Source: an uncultured Rikenellaceae bacterium
GTDB lineage: Bacteria > Bacteroidota > Bacteroidia > Bacteroidales > Rikenellaceae
Direction of reading: 5' to 3'
DNA length: 6,727 nucleotides
Assembly: GCA_947074135.1 (NCBI GenBank)
Contig: CAMTOL010000129.1
Span: 1 to 6,727 of the forward strand
Below are positions 1-5,889 of this stretch, one piece after another; the first letter of the stretch is position 1, and every line of letters starts with the position of its first letter. The notes beneath the pieces were generated by a model. It made no database searches and had not been told where the DNA came from. It worked only from the letters and a program-made list of their open reading frames with translations. Made by a program: the position numbers and the translations under genes.

Positions 1-119
1 TAGGGTTTGCTCTGGCAAATAAAGTTCAGATTAACAAAAGTCGTCACCTTTAACACACGAAAAGACGAGTAAATCATTGCCCGTTTTATTCTTAGAACTT
101 CGAAAAATCTCTCTAAAAT

Positions 120-166
120 GAGTGAGAGTTGTATGTTTTACATCTAGAAATTACGCACTCTAACTC
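120..166 (-). terminator. Possible weak terminator downstream of the LuxR-type gene
   Basis: Arms at 120-129 and 157-166 are inverted copies that pair at 9 of 10 positions. The 27-base loop contains a smaller ATGT/ACAT hairpin. Read on the minus strand, the structure lies about 40 bases past the LuxR-type stop codon and is followed by ATTTT. The stem is AT-rich and the loop is long, so it would be a weak terminator at best. It could also be a chance inverted repeat. Confidence 0.3.
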
Positions 167-203
167 TTTACGCATCCTCTTGGATAGTCCATTACAGCTA
201 TTT

Positions 204-950
204 TTATATAAGTTGCATACGAAACCCCATTTCCACAGCCGCAGCAGTGTTGGTAACATTGAGCATAGATAGAATATCCTGACGATGACGACTCACTGTA
301 TGAACCGATATGTTCAATTTATCGGCAATCTGTTTACTGCCCTCACCCTTTGCCAGTAAGGAGAGAATTTCGAGTTGACGACGACTTAGTAGTTGATTGT
401 CGTATTGTTTAAGACAAACAGTTTCTCCGGTGCAGGTATTTATAATACAGCCTTCAATATTGCCTTGGATATACGGAAATGGAATATAAGTACAAAGTCC
501 CAACCACGCACTTCCATTGGAGTTTAACTCTATATATCGAGTACTGTGAAAGACAGGCAAAGGCGGCAGCTCTTGCCTCTGAAAATGGACAAGACAATTG
601 GCCGCATAGTTTGTCCTCTCGGCAATTGGAATGCTTTTTATAAAATGAAAATAACGGAGTTCTAGAATATGTCGCTCCAACAACTCATCATTAGGAATAT
701 TAATAAAAATATTATCTTCAAAAGCAGAATCAGCATCAATGAACGACTCGGATAATCCTAACACTCGTCCAAATGCTCCAGAATATATATAACAGGCTTT
801 ACTCTGAAAATTAGAAACAACAGCAATACCATTTGTAGCCTGTGCATATGCTTGCGCATACTCTTTCACAGTATCTAAGATATGAAGTCTTTCGCTATCA
901 GTTTCAAATGGTTGCTCGGTCAGCAGTTCTTTTAATCTTTGTTCTTCCAT
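204..950 (-). CDS. LuxR-type (GerE) helix-turn-helix transcriptional regulator
   Basis: This 248-residue cytoplasmic protein is a one-component DNA-binding regulator. The C-terminal region, about residues 187-248, is a typical LuxR/GerE helix-turn-helix: it opens with LLSRRQLEILSLLAKG, continues with SKQIADKLNIS and has the recognition-helix pattern HTVSRHRQDIL. The N-terminal 150 or so residues look like a PAS-type sensing domain (GIAVVSNFQSKACYIYSG, then FGRVLGLSESF), as is common in Bacteroidota LuxR proteins. There is no receiver-domain aspartate pocket, so it is not a classical response regulator. The ligand is unknown. It is divergent from the DUF1349-like lipoprotein gene across 88 bases, which makes that gene and its own promoter the obvious candidate targets, though this is inference. 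The ATG at 950 gives the full family architecture, and TAA ends it at 204. Confidence 0.9.
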   Translation of the reverse strand: MEEQRLKELLTEQPFETDSERLHILDTVKEYAQAYAQATNGIAVVSNFQSKACYIYSGAFGRVLGLSESFIDADSAFEDNIFINIPNDELLERHILELRYFHFIKSIPIAERTNYAANCLVHFQRQELPPLPVFHSTRYIELNSNGSAWLGLCTYIPFPYIQGNIEGCIINTCTGETVCLKQYDNQLLSRRQLEILSLLAKGEGSKQIADKLNISVHTVSRHRQDILSMLNVTNTAAAVEMGFRMQLI

Positions 951-973
951 TATGCTTTTGGTTAATATTCACC

Positions 974-1005
974 ATTGTATGAATGGCTGATTAGATCTAT
1001 TTTTG
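974..1005 (+). promoter_or_regulatory. Bacteroidota-type promoter of the DUF1349-like lipoprotein gene
   Basis: TATTTTTG at 998-1005 matches the Bacteroidota -7 consensus TAnnTTTG exactly. ATTG at 974-977 lies 20 bases upstream and is one mismatch from the -33 TTTG element. Transcription would start near 1012, giving a leader of about 27 bases before the ATG at 1039. The -7 box lies beside the oppositely directed box at 1009-1016. Confidence 0.6.
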
Positions 1006-1008
1006 TCA

Positions 1009-1040
1009 CAAATTTATTAATTAAAAGCAATCTGAACAAT
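1009..1040 (-). promoter_or_regulatory. Bacteroidota-type promoter of the LuxR-type gene
   Basis: On the minus strand, 1016-1009 reads TAAATTTG, an exact TAnnTTTG -7 match. ATTG (plus-strand CAAT at 1037-1040) lies 20 bases further upstream as a one-mismatch -33 element. The spacing is the same as in the promoter on the other strand. The start would fall near 1002, with a leader of about 50 bases. The -33 element overlaps the start codon of the lipoprotein gene. Confidence 0.5.
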
Positions 1041-1785
1041 GAAAAGCAACATTTTTTATCAAACAATTCTTGCAGGAATCTTTATCTTAACCTCTTGCCA
1101 ACCTAAGGACTCTGTCAAGTGTGATGAATCTCAACAAATAAAGAGCGAAACAGCTATGAACAAAATTACAGACTGCAAAATTAGTGCAGGAAATATCACT
1201 TTTACTAATGCAATCAATGGAGCAGACAATTGCGTAAAATTGCTTAACAATGGAGCTTTAGAATTTTACTGCGCCGAAGGACTCGACTTTTTCAGTGACC
1301 CGAATGGAAAACTATCTAACACAACACTTCCTATCCTACTCGTACCTGTTGACAACACAAAACCTTTTACCTTAATAGCTAAGGTTACTCCAGAGTTTAC
1401 AACAGAGGGAATGTATAATGCAGCCGACCTTTTCGTATATTCGAGTGATTCACTCTGGCAGAAACTGGCATTTGAGCAAGATGAATATGGCAACCACCGC
1501 ATTGTTACAGTAAGAACCATAGGAACATCAGATGATAATAATCACGATAAGCTAGATGTTCCATCTGTTTATATGAAAATTTCGTCTGACACAAAGACAA
1601 TTGCTAGCTATTACTCTATCGACAAGAAAAAATGGAATATGGTTCGTTTATACAAGAATTCTTACCCAAAGAATATCTACCTAGGAATCAGCAGTCAATC
1701 TCCTAAAAAGGGCAGCTGCACAAGTCAATTTGAAGAGATATCTTTGTCATTCGACAATGTAAACGATTTCCGCCTAGGAGAATAA
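1039..1785 (+). CDS. Lipoprotein with DUF1349-like (concanavalin-like) domain
   Basis: This 248-residue envelope lipoprotein starts with a short lipoprotein signal peptide ending in the lipobox LTSC, so Cys20 is the probable lipidated residue. The region of about residues 45-245 resembles the DUF1349 family of concanavalin-like beta-sandwich proteins. Matching features are NAADLFVYSSDSLWQKLAFEQ (about 127-147), the segment GNHRIVTVRTIGTSDDNN (151-168) and YYSIDKKKWNMVRLY (191-205), which parallels the family's 'YSLDGKKW' stretch. The fold suggests carbohydrate or other ligand binding, but no catalytic residues are evident and the role is unknown. The mature protein has additional cysteines (28, 46, 65, 78, 227). 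It is divergent from the LuxR-type regulator and probably transcribed alone, since the next gene has its own promoter box. The family call is recognition by eye. Confidence 0.8.
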   Translation: MKSNIFYQTILAGIFILTSCQPKDSVKCDESQQIKSETAMNKITDCKISAGNITFTNAINGADNCVKLLNNGALEFYCAEGLDFFSDPNGKLSNTTLPILLVPVDNTKPFTLIAKVTPEFTTEGMYNAADLFVYSSDSLWQKLAFEQDEYGNHRIVTVRTIGTSDDNNHDKLDVPSVYMKISSDTKTIASYYSIDKKKWNMVRLYKNSYPKNIYLGISSQSPKKGSCTSQFEEISLSFDNVNDFRLGE

Positions 1786-1910
1786 ACCTACCTAAATTAT
1801 GCATAACAAATCACTAATACTGCCAATAATGATGCTAGTTATACTACTTAATTCAAGATACATATCTTAATTTGCATAAAACTTGAACTGATTGAAGATA
1901 GCTAATCGTT

Positions 1911-1942
1911 TTTATGTGGTTATTTGTTTTTTGTTATCTTTG
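1911..1942 (+). promoter_or_regulatory. Bacteroidota-type promoter of the secreted beta-sandwich protein gene
   Basis: TATCTTTG at 1935-1942 matches the TAnnTTTG -7 consensus exactly. A partial -33 element, TTTA at 1911-1914, lies 20 bases upstream. The predicted start near 1949 gives a leader of about 27 AT-rich bases to the ATG at 1976. The rest of the 1786-1975 gap shows only AT-rich sequence with a short AAGATA/TATCTT inverted repeat (1855-1868). No clear terminator for the upstream lipoprotein gene is visible. Confidence 0.6.
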
Positions 1943-1975
1943 CATCTCGAAATATTTATTAATTAGAGATTTGCA

Positions 1976-2497
1976 ATGAAAAAGAAATTATTTTTACTAT
2001 TTATCGCCATTATCGTATCAACACTATCTATTAGCGCTCAGGATTATCACGAGATGGAGAATATGAGAGTTTCAATATCCGCTAAGGATTATAAAAACTC
2101 ACGTTTTATCGAGAGTGGTATCGAGAAAGAGAAAGAGTATATCGAGGGCAAAAAGACGTCATACAATAAAGATGGCAATGCTAATTCAGGAAGAGCACTG
2201 CAACCTTATGCAGAGTATGTAATAACAAGTCAAATGGCTGGTGGCACATATGAAGTTACTGTGTACTACACATTGGATAAAGACAACACAACTGAAACGC
2301 CATTAGTTACTGTTGGATTTAACTTATTAGAGCCACAAGAATTACCAATCAAAAATAAATTAATAAACTCTGTAAAGTCTGATTTCAAGGTAAACCTACT
2401 AAAAGGTAAGAATCACACTCTGAAAATATGGCTTCCTTCTCAAGGAGTTCGAGTTAACAAGATAGATGTTCGTAAGAAAATCATAAATAGCAAATAA
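1976..2497 (+). CDS. Secreted protein of unknown function, beta-sandwich/CBM-like
   Basis: The 173-residue product has a clear Sec signal peptide: positive MKKK, a hydrophobic core, and probable cleavage after SISA at residue 21. There is no lipobox cysteine, so the protein should be periplasmic or released. The mature part looks like a small beta-sandwich resembling carbohydrate-binding modules of the CBM6/CBM35 type. Supporting segments are GGTYEVTVYYTL (about 89-100), VTVGFNL (111-117), FKVNLLKGKNHTLKIWLP (137-154) and the closing strand VRVNKIDVRK (158-167); this order (Y-V-V strand, G-x-H-x-L strand, final I-D-x-x strand) is typical of such modules. No attached enzyme domain is present, and no ligand can be deduced. 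It has its own promoter box and is followed by a strong terminator, so it is probably a single-gene unit. Confidence 0.75.
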   Translation: MKKKLFLLFIAIIVSTLSISAQDYHEMENMRVSISAKDYKNSRFIESGIEKEKEYIEGKKTSYNKDGNANSGRALQPYAEYVITSQMAGGTYEVTVYYTLDKDNTTETPLVTVGFNLLEPQELPIKNKLINSVKSDFKVNLLKGKNHTLKIWLPSQGVRVNKIDVRKKIINSK

Positions 2498-2498
2498 T

Positions 2499-2526
2499 TT
2501 GCGTCATAAAACAACAAAAGACGCAA
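2499..2526 (+). repeat. Small hairpin just after the secreted-protein gene
   Basis: TTGCGTC (2499-2505) and GACGCAA (2520-2526) form a perfect 7-bp stem around an A-rich 14-base loop. It begins immediately after the stop codon and 14 bases before the main terminator stem. It has no poly-T tail, so it is unlikely to terminate alone. It might protect the 3' end of the mRNA. Confidence 0.45.
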
Positions 2527-2540
2527 GACCTCAATGCACT

Positions 2541-2581
2541 TACCCCCAAAAGTTTTTTGTCTAACTTTTGGGGGTATTTTA
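2541..2581 (+). terminator. Strong intrinsic terminator after the secreted-protein gene
   Basis: The arms 2541-2554 (TACCCCCAAAAGTT) and 2563-2576 (AACTTTTGGGGGTA) form a perfect 14-bp stem with an 8-base loop, followed by TTTTA. It ends the 1976-2497 transcript. On the opposite strand the stem is followed by mixed sequence rather than T residues, so it probably does not terminate the AraC-type gene that runs towards it. Confidence 0.9.
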
Positions 2582-2636
2582 TGTATATTCGGAAAATCCT
2601 TTGTCGTTACCAAAAGATAATGAAGCAGTGTGGCGA

Positions 2637-3533
2637 TTAATTCACTTTTCTATACTCGTTTGGTGTAACGCCAACTTGCTGTTTGAATAATCGAGAAAAG
2701 TGTTGAGGGTATTGAAAACCTAACTCGTAGGCAATTTCGCTCATTGTAAGATCGGTGTTGGCAATACGATTTTTTGCTCGTTCTATAACCTTGGACTGGA
2801 CATACTCTTGAGCTGTTTTGCCTGTCTCTTTTTTGATTAGATCGCCAAAATAGTTGGGCGACAAACAGACCTTATCTGCAAAATGTTTTACCGTCGGAAG
2901 TCCTATATCCTGAGGTAAATGACTCTGCCAATAACTATCAATCAAGCTTTCGAAACGCTGCAATATATCCTTATTGACATCTTCACGAGTAGTGAATTGA
3001 CGCTCATAAAACCGTAGGCAATAGTTCAAGAGCAGCTCAATACTCATCGAAATTAGCTCCTTACTGTGTTTGTCAATGGCATGTTCTAATTCTTGTTGTA
3101 TTTTAGCGAGGCAATCCATCACTAACTGACGCTCTCTTTGCGAGAGATGCAATGCCTCGAACGAGGAGTAGGAAAAGAAGTTGTATTTACTGATATTATT
3201 TCCGAGCGAAGTACGGCGTATTAGGTCTGGGTGAAAGAGAATGCCATAGACCTTTGGTTGAAACTCATTTTCGGTCATACTCACTTCGACCACCTGCCCC
3301 GGAGCAAAACTAACGATTGTTCCCTCCTGATAATCATACTCTCGCCTGCCATACTTTATGCTGCAATTTACACCCTCTTTCAGAAACAGGGCGTACACTC
3401 CGTAATCCATCGTAATATGATTAACGGATTTTGTTGCTTTGGTCAAATCAACCACTGTCACTAACGGATGTAGTGTTTCAAGTCCATAGAGTTTGTTGTA
3501 CGTATCAACGCCGTCGAGTTTAATCTTTTCCAT
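2637..3533 (-). CDS. AraC-family transcriptional regulator
   Basis: This 298-residue one-component regulator has the normal length for AraC proteins. The C-terminal region, about residues 212-296, is the double helix-turn-helix DNA-binding domain. The first motif is FADKVCLSPNYFGDLIKKETG. The second is LTMSEIAYELGFQYPQHFSRLFKQ followed by the family signature GVTPNEYR. The N-terminal portion, about residues 25-130, fits a cupin-like effector domain (KYGRREYDYQEGTIVSFAPGQ). Its ligand is unknown. It is divergently transcribed from the hydrolase/cyclophilin-like/acetyltransferase operon, with about 130 bases between starts, the usual arrangement for a local activator. The ATG at 3533 is the natural start because the N-terminus has the typical length. 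Function as regulator is near certain; the target is inferred. Confidence 0.93.
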   Translation of the reverse strand: MEKIKLDGVDTYNKLYGLETLHPLVTVVDLTKATKSVNHITMDYGVYALFLKEGVNCSIKYGRREYDYQEGTIVSFAPGQVVEVSMTENEFQPKVYGILFHPDLIRRTSLGNNISKYNFFSYSSFEALHLSQRERQLVMDCLAKIQQELEHAIDKHSKELISMSIELLLNYCLRFYERQFTTREDVNKDILQRFESLIDSYWQSHLPQDIGLPTVKHFADKVCLSPNYFGDLIKKETGKTAQEYVQSKVIERAKNRIANTDLTMSEIAYELGFQYPQHFSRLFKQQVGVTPNEYRKVN

Positions 3534-3571
3534 ACCACAAAAATAATCACTTTTAGCTCAAGTTGTTACAC

Positions 3572-3579
3572 CAAATATC
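3572..3579 (-). promoter_or_regulatory. Possible -7 element of the AraC-type gene
   Basis: On the minus strand, 3579-3572 reads GATATTTG, which matches seven of the eight positions of TAnnTTTG if the two n positions are counted as matched. No good -33 TTTG is visible at the expected distance. It would give a leader of roughly 30 bases. Confidence 0.3.
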
Positions 3580-3600
3580 TAAAATCAGTAATTTGGGTAA

Positions 3601-3619
3601 TAATATCTGTAATATATCT
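3601..3619 (+). promoter_or_regulatory. Tandem ATATCT repeats, candidate AraC-type operator
   Basis: TAATATCT (3601-3608) is followed by TAATATATCT (3610-3619), so the ATATCT cores are 11 bases apart, about one helical turn. Further ATATCT copies lie at 3575-3580 and 3643-3648, the last one overlapping the operon's -7 box. Tandem direct repeats upstream of the -7 box are where an AraC activator would bind, but the sequence is AT-rich and chance is possible. Confidence 0.3.
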
Positions 3620-3643
3620 CCAGAGCAGGTAGTTAGTTCAATA

Positions 3644-3651
3644 TATCTTTG
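3644..3651 (+). promoter_or_regulatory. -7 element of the hydrolase operon promoter
   Basis: TATCTTTG is an exact TAnnTTTG match. No TTTG-like -33 element is visible about 20 bases upstream (3619-3624), which fits a promoter that needs an activator such as the divergent AraC protein. The start would fall near 3658, only about six bases before the ATG at 3664. Confidence 0.5.
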
Positions 3652-3663
3652 CAGAAAAAAGAG

Positions 3664-4671
3664 ATGAAACAATTAATGTTATTAACACTGCTTATTATGA
3701 CAACAACAGTAAATGGTCAGGATTGGAACCGAGTTTTTCCTAAAAGTGAAAAAGTAATCCACGAAAAGGTGTCGTTTAAAAACCGTTATGGAATCACTTT
3801 AGTTGCAGATATGTATATACCAAAACAAAAGAGTGGCGAGAAGTTTTCGGCTATTGTGGTAAGCGGACCTTTTGGAGCAATTAAAGAGCAATCGTCGGGG
3901 TTGTATGCCCAAACAATGGCTGAACGTGGCTTTTTAACAATTGCTTTCGACCCATCATACACTGGTGAGAGTGGCGGAGAACCTCGTTATGTGGCATCGC
4001 CCGATATTAATACCGAAGACTTCAGTGCAGCAGTCGATTATCTTGCTAATCGTACAGATGTAGACCCTGAGCGGATAGGTATTATTGGAATTTGCGGTTG
4101 GGGTGGACTGGCTATCAACGCTGCTGCAATTGACACTCGCATCAAAGGAACGGTTACCGTTACAATGTATGATATAAGCCGAGTAAGTGCTTATGGATAC
4201 TACGATTCGATGGACGAAGATGCACGTTACGAGCTTCGCAAACAACTCAATGCACAACGTACAGTTGATACCAAAAATGGCTACTATACTCGTGGTGGAG
4301 GTGTTGTTGACCCTCTACCTGCCGATGCACCTCAATTTGTAAAGGATTACTACGATTATTACAAAACACCACGAGGTTATCACGAGCGTTCACTAAACTC
4401 AAATGAGGGTTGGAACGCAACCTCACCCCTTTCGTTCGTAAATGCAAAGATGTTGGCATATAGCAATGAGATTCGTAGTGCAGTGCTCGTGATTCACGGC
4501 GAAAAGGCTCACTCACGCTACTTCTCGGAGGATGCTTTCAAAAAACTCAAGGGCGATAATAAGGAGTTGATGATTATCAACGGAGCATCGCACGTAGATC
4601 TATATGATGATAAGGCAGGGGTAATTCCTTACGACAAAATAGAGATGTTCTTTAATGAGAATCTAAGATGA
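3664..4671 (+). CDS. Exported alpha/beta hydrolase with a cysteine nucleophile elbow
   Basis: This 335-residue protein belongs to the alpha/beta hydrolase fold, close to dienelactone-hydrolase and YcjY-like uncharacterised hydrolases. An N-terminal signal peptide (MKQLMLLTLLIMTTTVNG) suggests export to the periplasm. The nucleophile elbow is GICGWGG with Cys144 in the GxCxG position. A plausible histidine is His310 in GASHVDLYD, and Glu280 in VIHGEKAHSR is a candidate acid. The oxyanion side is probably SGPFGA, and FDPSYTGESGG follows the family pattern. The substrate is unknown; ester or lactone hydrolysis is the family expectation. I chose ATG 3664 over the in-frame TTG at 3649 because that TTG lies inside the TATCTTTG promoter box. 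The stop overlaps the next start codon (ATGA), so the genes are translationally coupled. Confidence 0.88.
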   Translation: MKQLMLLTLLIMTTTVNGQDWNRVFPKSEKVIHEKVSFKNRYGITLVADMYIPKQKSGEKFSAIVVSGPFGAIKEQSSGLYAQTMAERGFLTIAFDPSYTGESGGEPRYVASPDINTEDFSAAVDYLANRTDVDPERIGIIGICGWGGLAINAAAIDTRIKGTVTVTMYDISRVSAYGYYDSMDEDARYELRKQLNAQRTVDTKNGYYTRGGGVVDPLPADAPQFVKDYYDYYKTPRGYHERSLNSNEGWNATSPLSFVNAKMLAYSNEIRSAVLVIHGEKAHSRYFSEDAFKKLKGDNKELMIINGASHVDLYDDKAGVIPYDKIEMFFNENLR

Positions 4672-5168
4672 AAACCGTAATTTTAATATTATTGTGTGCT
4701 GTGGCAACCTCTTGTTCGCCCGATAAAAATGAATATTTACAGCAACCACCAATTGATATAACTGACAATAATGAGGGAGATGATGATGACAATACAGCAA
4801 ATCCTCCTACATCGAACATTCAGATGAAGGCAAGAGTGGGCTCAACGGATTTTACAGCAAAACTTGCAGAAAATACGACAGCTGTGGCATTTAAAGCGCT
4901 ATTGCCTCTAACACTCAATATGAGTGATTATAATAACAACGAAAAAGTTGCTTTATTACCAAACTCTTTGCCCACTAATGCAACTAATCCCTCTACAATT
5001 CAAGCAGGCGATATTATGCTCTGGGGTTCAAACTCTATTGTGCTGTTCTATGATACATTTTCAACATCATACTCATACTCACGAATTGGGAGGATAGATA
5101 ATGTTTCGGGACTAAAAACGGTATTGGGTAGTGACATTGTAACCGTAATATTTGAATTGACAGAGTAA
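4668..5168 (+). CDS. Cyclophilin-like-fold lipoprotein
   Basis: The 166-residue product begins with a lipoprotein signal peptide ending in ATSC, so Cys16 is the probable lipid anchor. A flexible acidic and proline-containing linker (about residues 20-50, with DDDD at 38-41) leads to a cyclophilin-like domain at about residues 51-166 of the type called Cyclophil_like2. Recognisable segments are [20 protein letters not shown] (62-81), [20 protein letters not shown] (101-120) and the strongly conserved [13 protein letters not shown] (132-144). The domain's biochemical activity is not established, and it should not be assumed to be a prolyl isomerase. The gene overlaps the hydrolase stop by ATGA and its own TAA shares a base with the next ATG, so the three proteins are probably made together. 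Surface or periplasmic location follows from the signal peptide. Confidence 0.85.
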   Translation: MKTVILILLCAVATSCSPDKNEYLQQPPIDITDNNEGDDDDNTANPPTSNIQMKARVGSTDFTAKLAENTTAVAFKALLPLTLNMSDYNNNEKVALLPNSLPTNATNPSTIQAGDIMLWGSNSIVLFYDTFSTSYSYSRIGRIDNVSGLKTVLGSDIVTVIFELTE

Positions 5169-5172
5169 TGGA
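5160..5172 (+). repeat. 13-bp direct repeat, copy 1
   Basis: ACAGAGTAATGGA here is identical to 5732-5744. This copy spans the end of the cyclophilin-like gene (its stop TAA is 5166-5168) and the start codon of the acetyltransferase gene. Confidence 0.6.
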
Positions 5173-5731
5173 ATTAAAAGATTATTTAGAGCATCTAAAC
5201 AGTGGATGCAGAGTCGAAGTCGGCTCTGAAATGCATCGCTATATGTGTAAGGTAAGTAACGACGCAATGAGAGTTACAACACAGATAAACAACTCCTACC
5301 ACACTCCCGAAGAGTTAGTGACCTTGTTCTCAGAGCTGACAGGTAAAGAGGTCGATTCGTCATTTATGATGTTTCCTCCATTCTATACAGATTGCGGGAA
5401 GAATATAACTATTGGCAAAAACATCTTTATCAACTCTTGTTGCAATTTTCAAGATCAAGGAGGCATAACAATTGGCGATGGTTCTTTGATAGGTCACAAG
5501 GTAGTACTTGCAACGCTTAACCACGGATTTGCTCCCGAAGATAGAGGTACTCTCTATCCTGCACCTATTACCATTGGTCGAAATGTATGGATTGGGGCAT
5601 CAGCTACAATATTGCCAGGTATTACGATTGGAGATAATGCAATTGTAGCAGCAGGATCTGTAGTAACAAAAGATGTTTCACCTAACACAATTGTTGGCGG
5701 TGTGCCGGCAAAAGAGATGAAACATATATAA
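5168..5731 (+). CDS. Sugar O-acetyltransferase, hexapeptide-repeat (LacA/Maa-like)
   Basis: This 187-residue cytoplasmic enzyme has the usual length of the galactoside/maltose acetyltransferase family and would transfer acetyl from acetyl-CoA to a sugar or related hydroxyl. An alpha-helical N-terminal segment (about 1-60) precedes a left-handed beta-helix built of hexapeptide repeats: ITIGKN (80-85), ITIGDG (100-105) and the run from ITIGRN at 134 through [16 protein letters not shown] (151-166). The conserved [11 protein letters not shown] block is at 69-79. His119 in ATLNHGF corresponds to the catalytic histidine. The ending [10 protein letters not shown] is the family's CoA-side signature. 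The acceptor sugar is unknown. The ATG shares its first base with the preceding stop (TAATG), indicating coupled translation. Unlike its two operon partners it has no signal peptide. It is bracketed by a 13-bp exact direct repeat. Confidence 0.92.
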   Translation: MELKDYLEHLNSGCRVEVGSEMHRYMCKVSNDAMRVTTQINNSYHTPEELVTLFSELTGKEVDSSFMMFPPFYTDCGKNITIGKNIFINSCCNFQDQGGITIGDGSLIGHKVVLATLNHGFAPEDRGTLYPAPITIGRNVWIGASATILPGITIGDNAIVAAGSVVTKDVSPNTIVGGVPAKEMKHI

Positions 5732-5744
5732 ACAGAGTAATGGA
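5732..5744 (+). repeat. 13-bp direct repeat, copy 2
   Basis: ACAGAGTAATGGA, identical to 5160-5172, begins at the first base after the acetyltransferase stop codon and runs into the left arm of the operon terminator. The distance between copies is 572 bases. Confidence 0.6.
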
Positions 5745-5781
5745 GCTAGATTGTAATCCTTAGCTCCATTACTGTTTTATT
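5736..5781 (+). terminator. Intrinsic terminator of the hydrolase operon
   Basis: The arms 5736-5748 and 5761-5773 form a perfect 13-bp stem (AGTAATGGAGCTA and its complement) with a 12-base loop, followed by GTTTTATT. It closes the three-gene operon five bases after the last stop codon. On the other strand the stem is followed by a moderately T-rich run, so some bidirectional action is possible. Confidence 0.88.
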
Positions 5782-5801
5782 CTCACACCTTATAATGCCG
5801 C

Positions 5802-5818
5802 CAAGAGAGCATCTCTTG
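5802..5818. repeat. Small perfect inverted repeat
   Basis: CAAGAGA (5802-5808) and TCTCTTG (5812-5818) form a 7-bp stem with the 3-base loop GCA. No T-rich tail follows on either strand. Confidence 0.4.
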
Positions 5819-5871
5819 AATAACACTTTGGTCATATAAACTTCTAAGGACTTTCCAATGGTAGCCACAGA

Positions 5872-5889
5872 TTAAGTTAAGCAACTTAA
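5872..5889. repeat. Small perfect inverted repeat
   Basis: TTAAGTT (5872-5878) and AACTTAA (5883-5889) form a 7-bp AT-rich stem with a 4-base loop. It lies between the end of the right-edge gene and the operon terminator, and has no clear terminator tail. Confidence 0.4.

Noticed and set aside
1..53. Plus-strand frame reading GFALANKVQINKSRHL then TAA at the left edge, a possible tail of a truncated gene
   Set aside because: Only about 16 codons, no recognised family, and no following terminator. It cannot be told from chance.
120..166. Invertible promoter or mobile-element end based on the imperfect inverted repeat
   Set aside because: The arms are only 10 bases with a mismatch and no recombinase gene is in the window; a weak terminator is the simpler reading.
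72..191. Short minus-strand frames after the LuxR-type gene, one of about 20 codons with a purine-rich run before its ATG
   Set aside because: Very short, no recognisable family, and overlapping the putative hairpin.
1013..1965. Shared 11-mer TTTATTAATTA in the leaders of the two left-hand secreted-protein genes (1013-1023 and 1955-1965)
   Set aside because: AT-rich leaders are normal for this group, and the spacing to the promoter box and start codon differs, so it is probably chance.
3649..3663. TTG start for the hydrolase
   Set aside because: It lies inside the TATCTTTG promoter box and adds a charged MQKKE in front of an already normal signal peptide.
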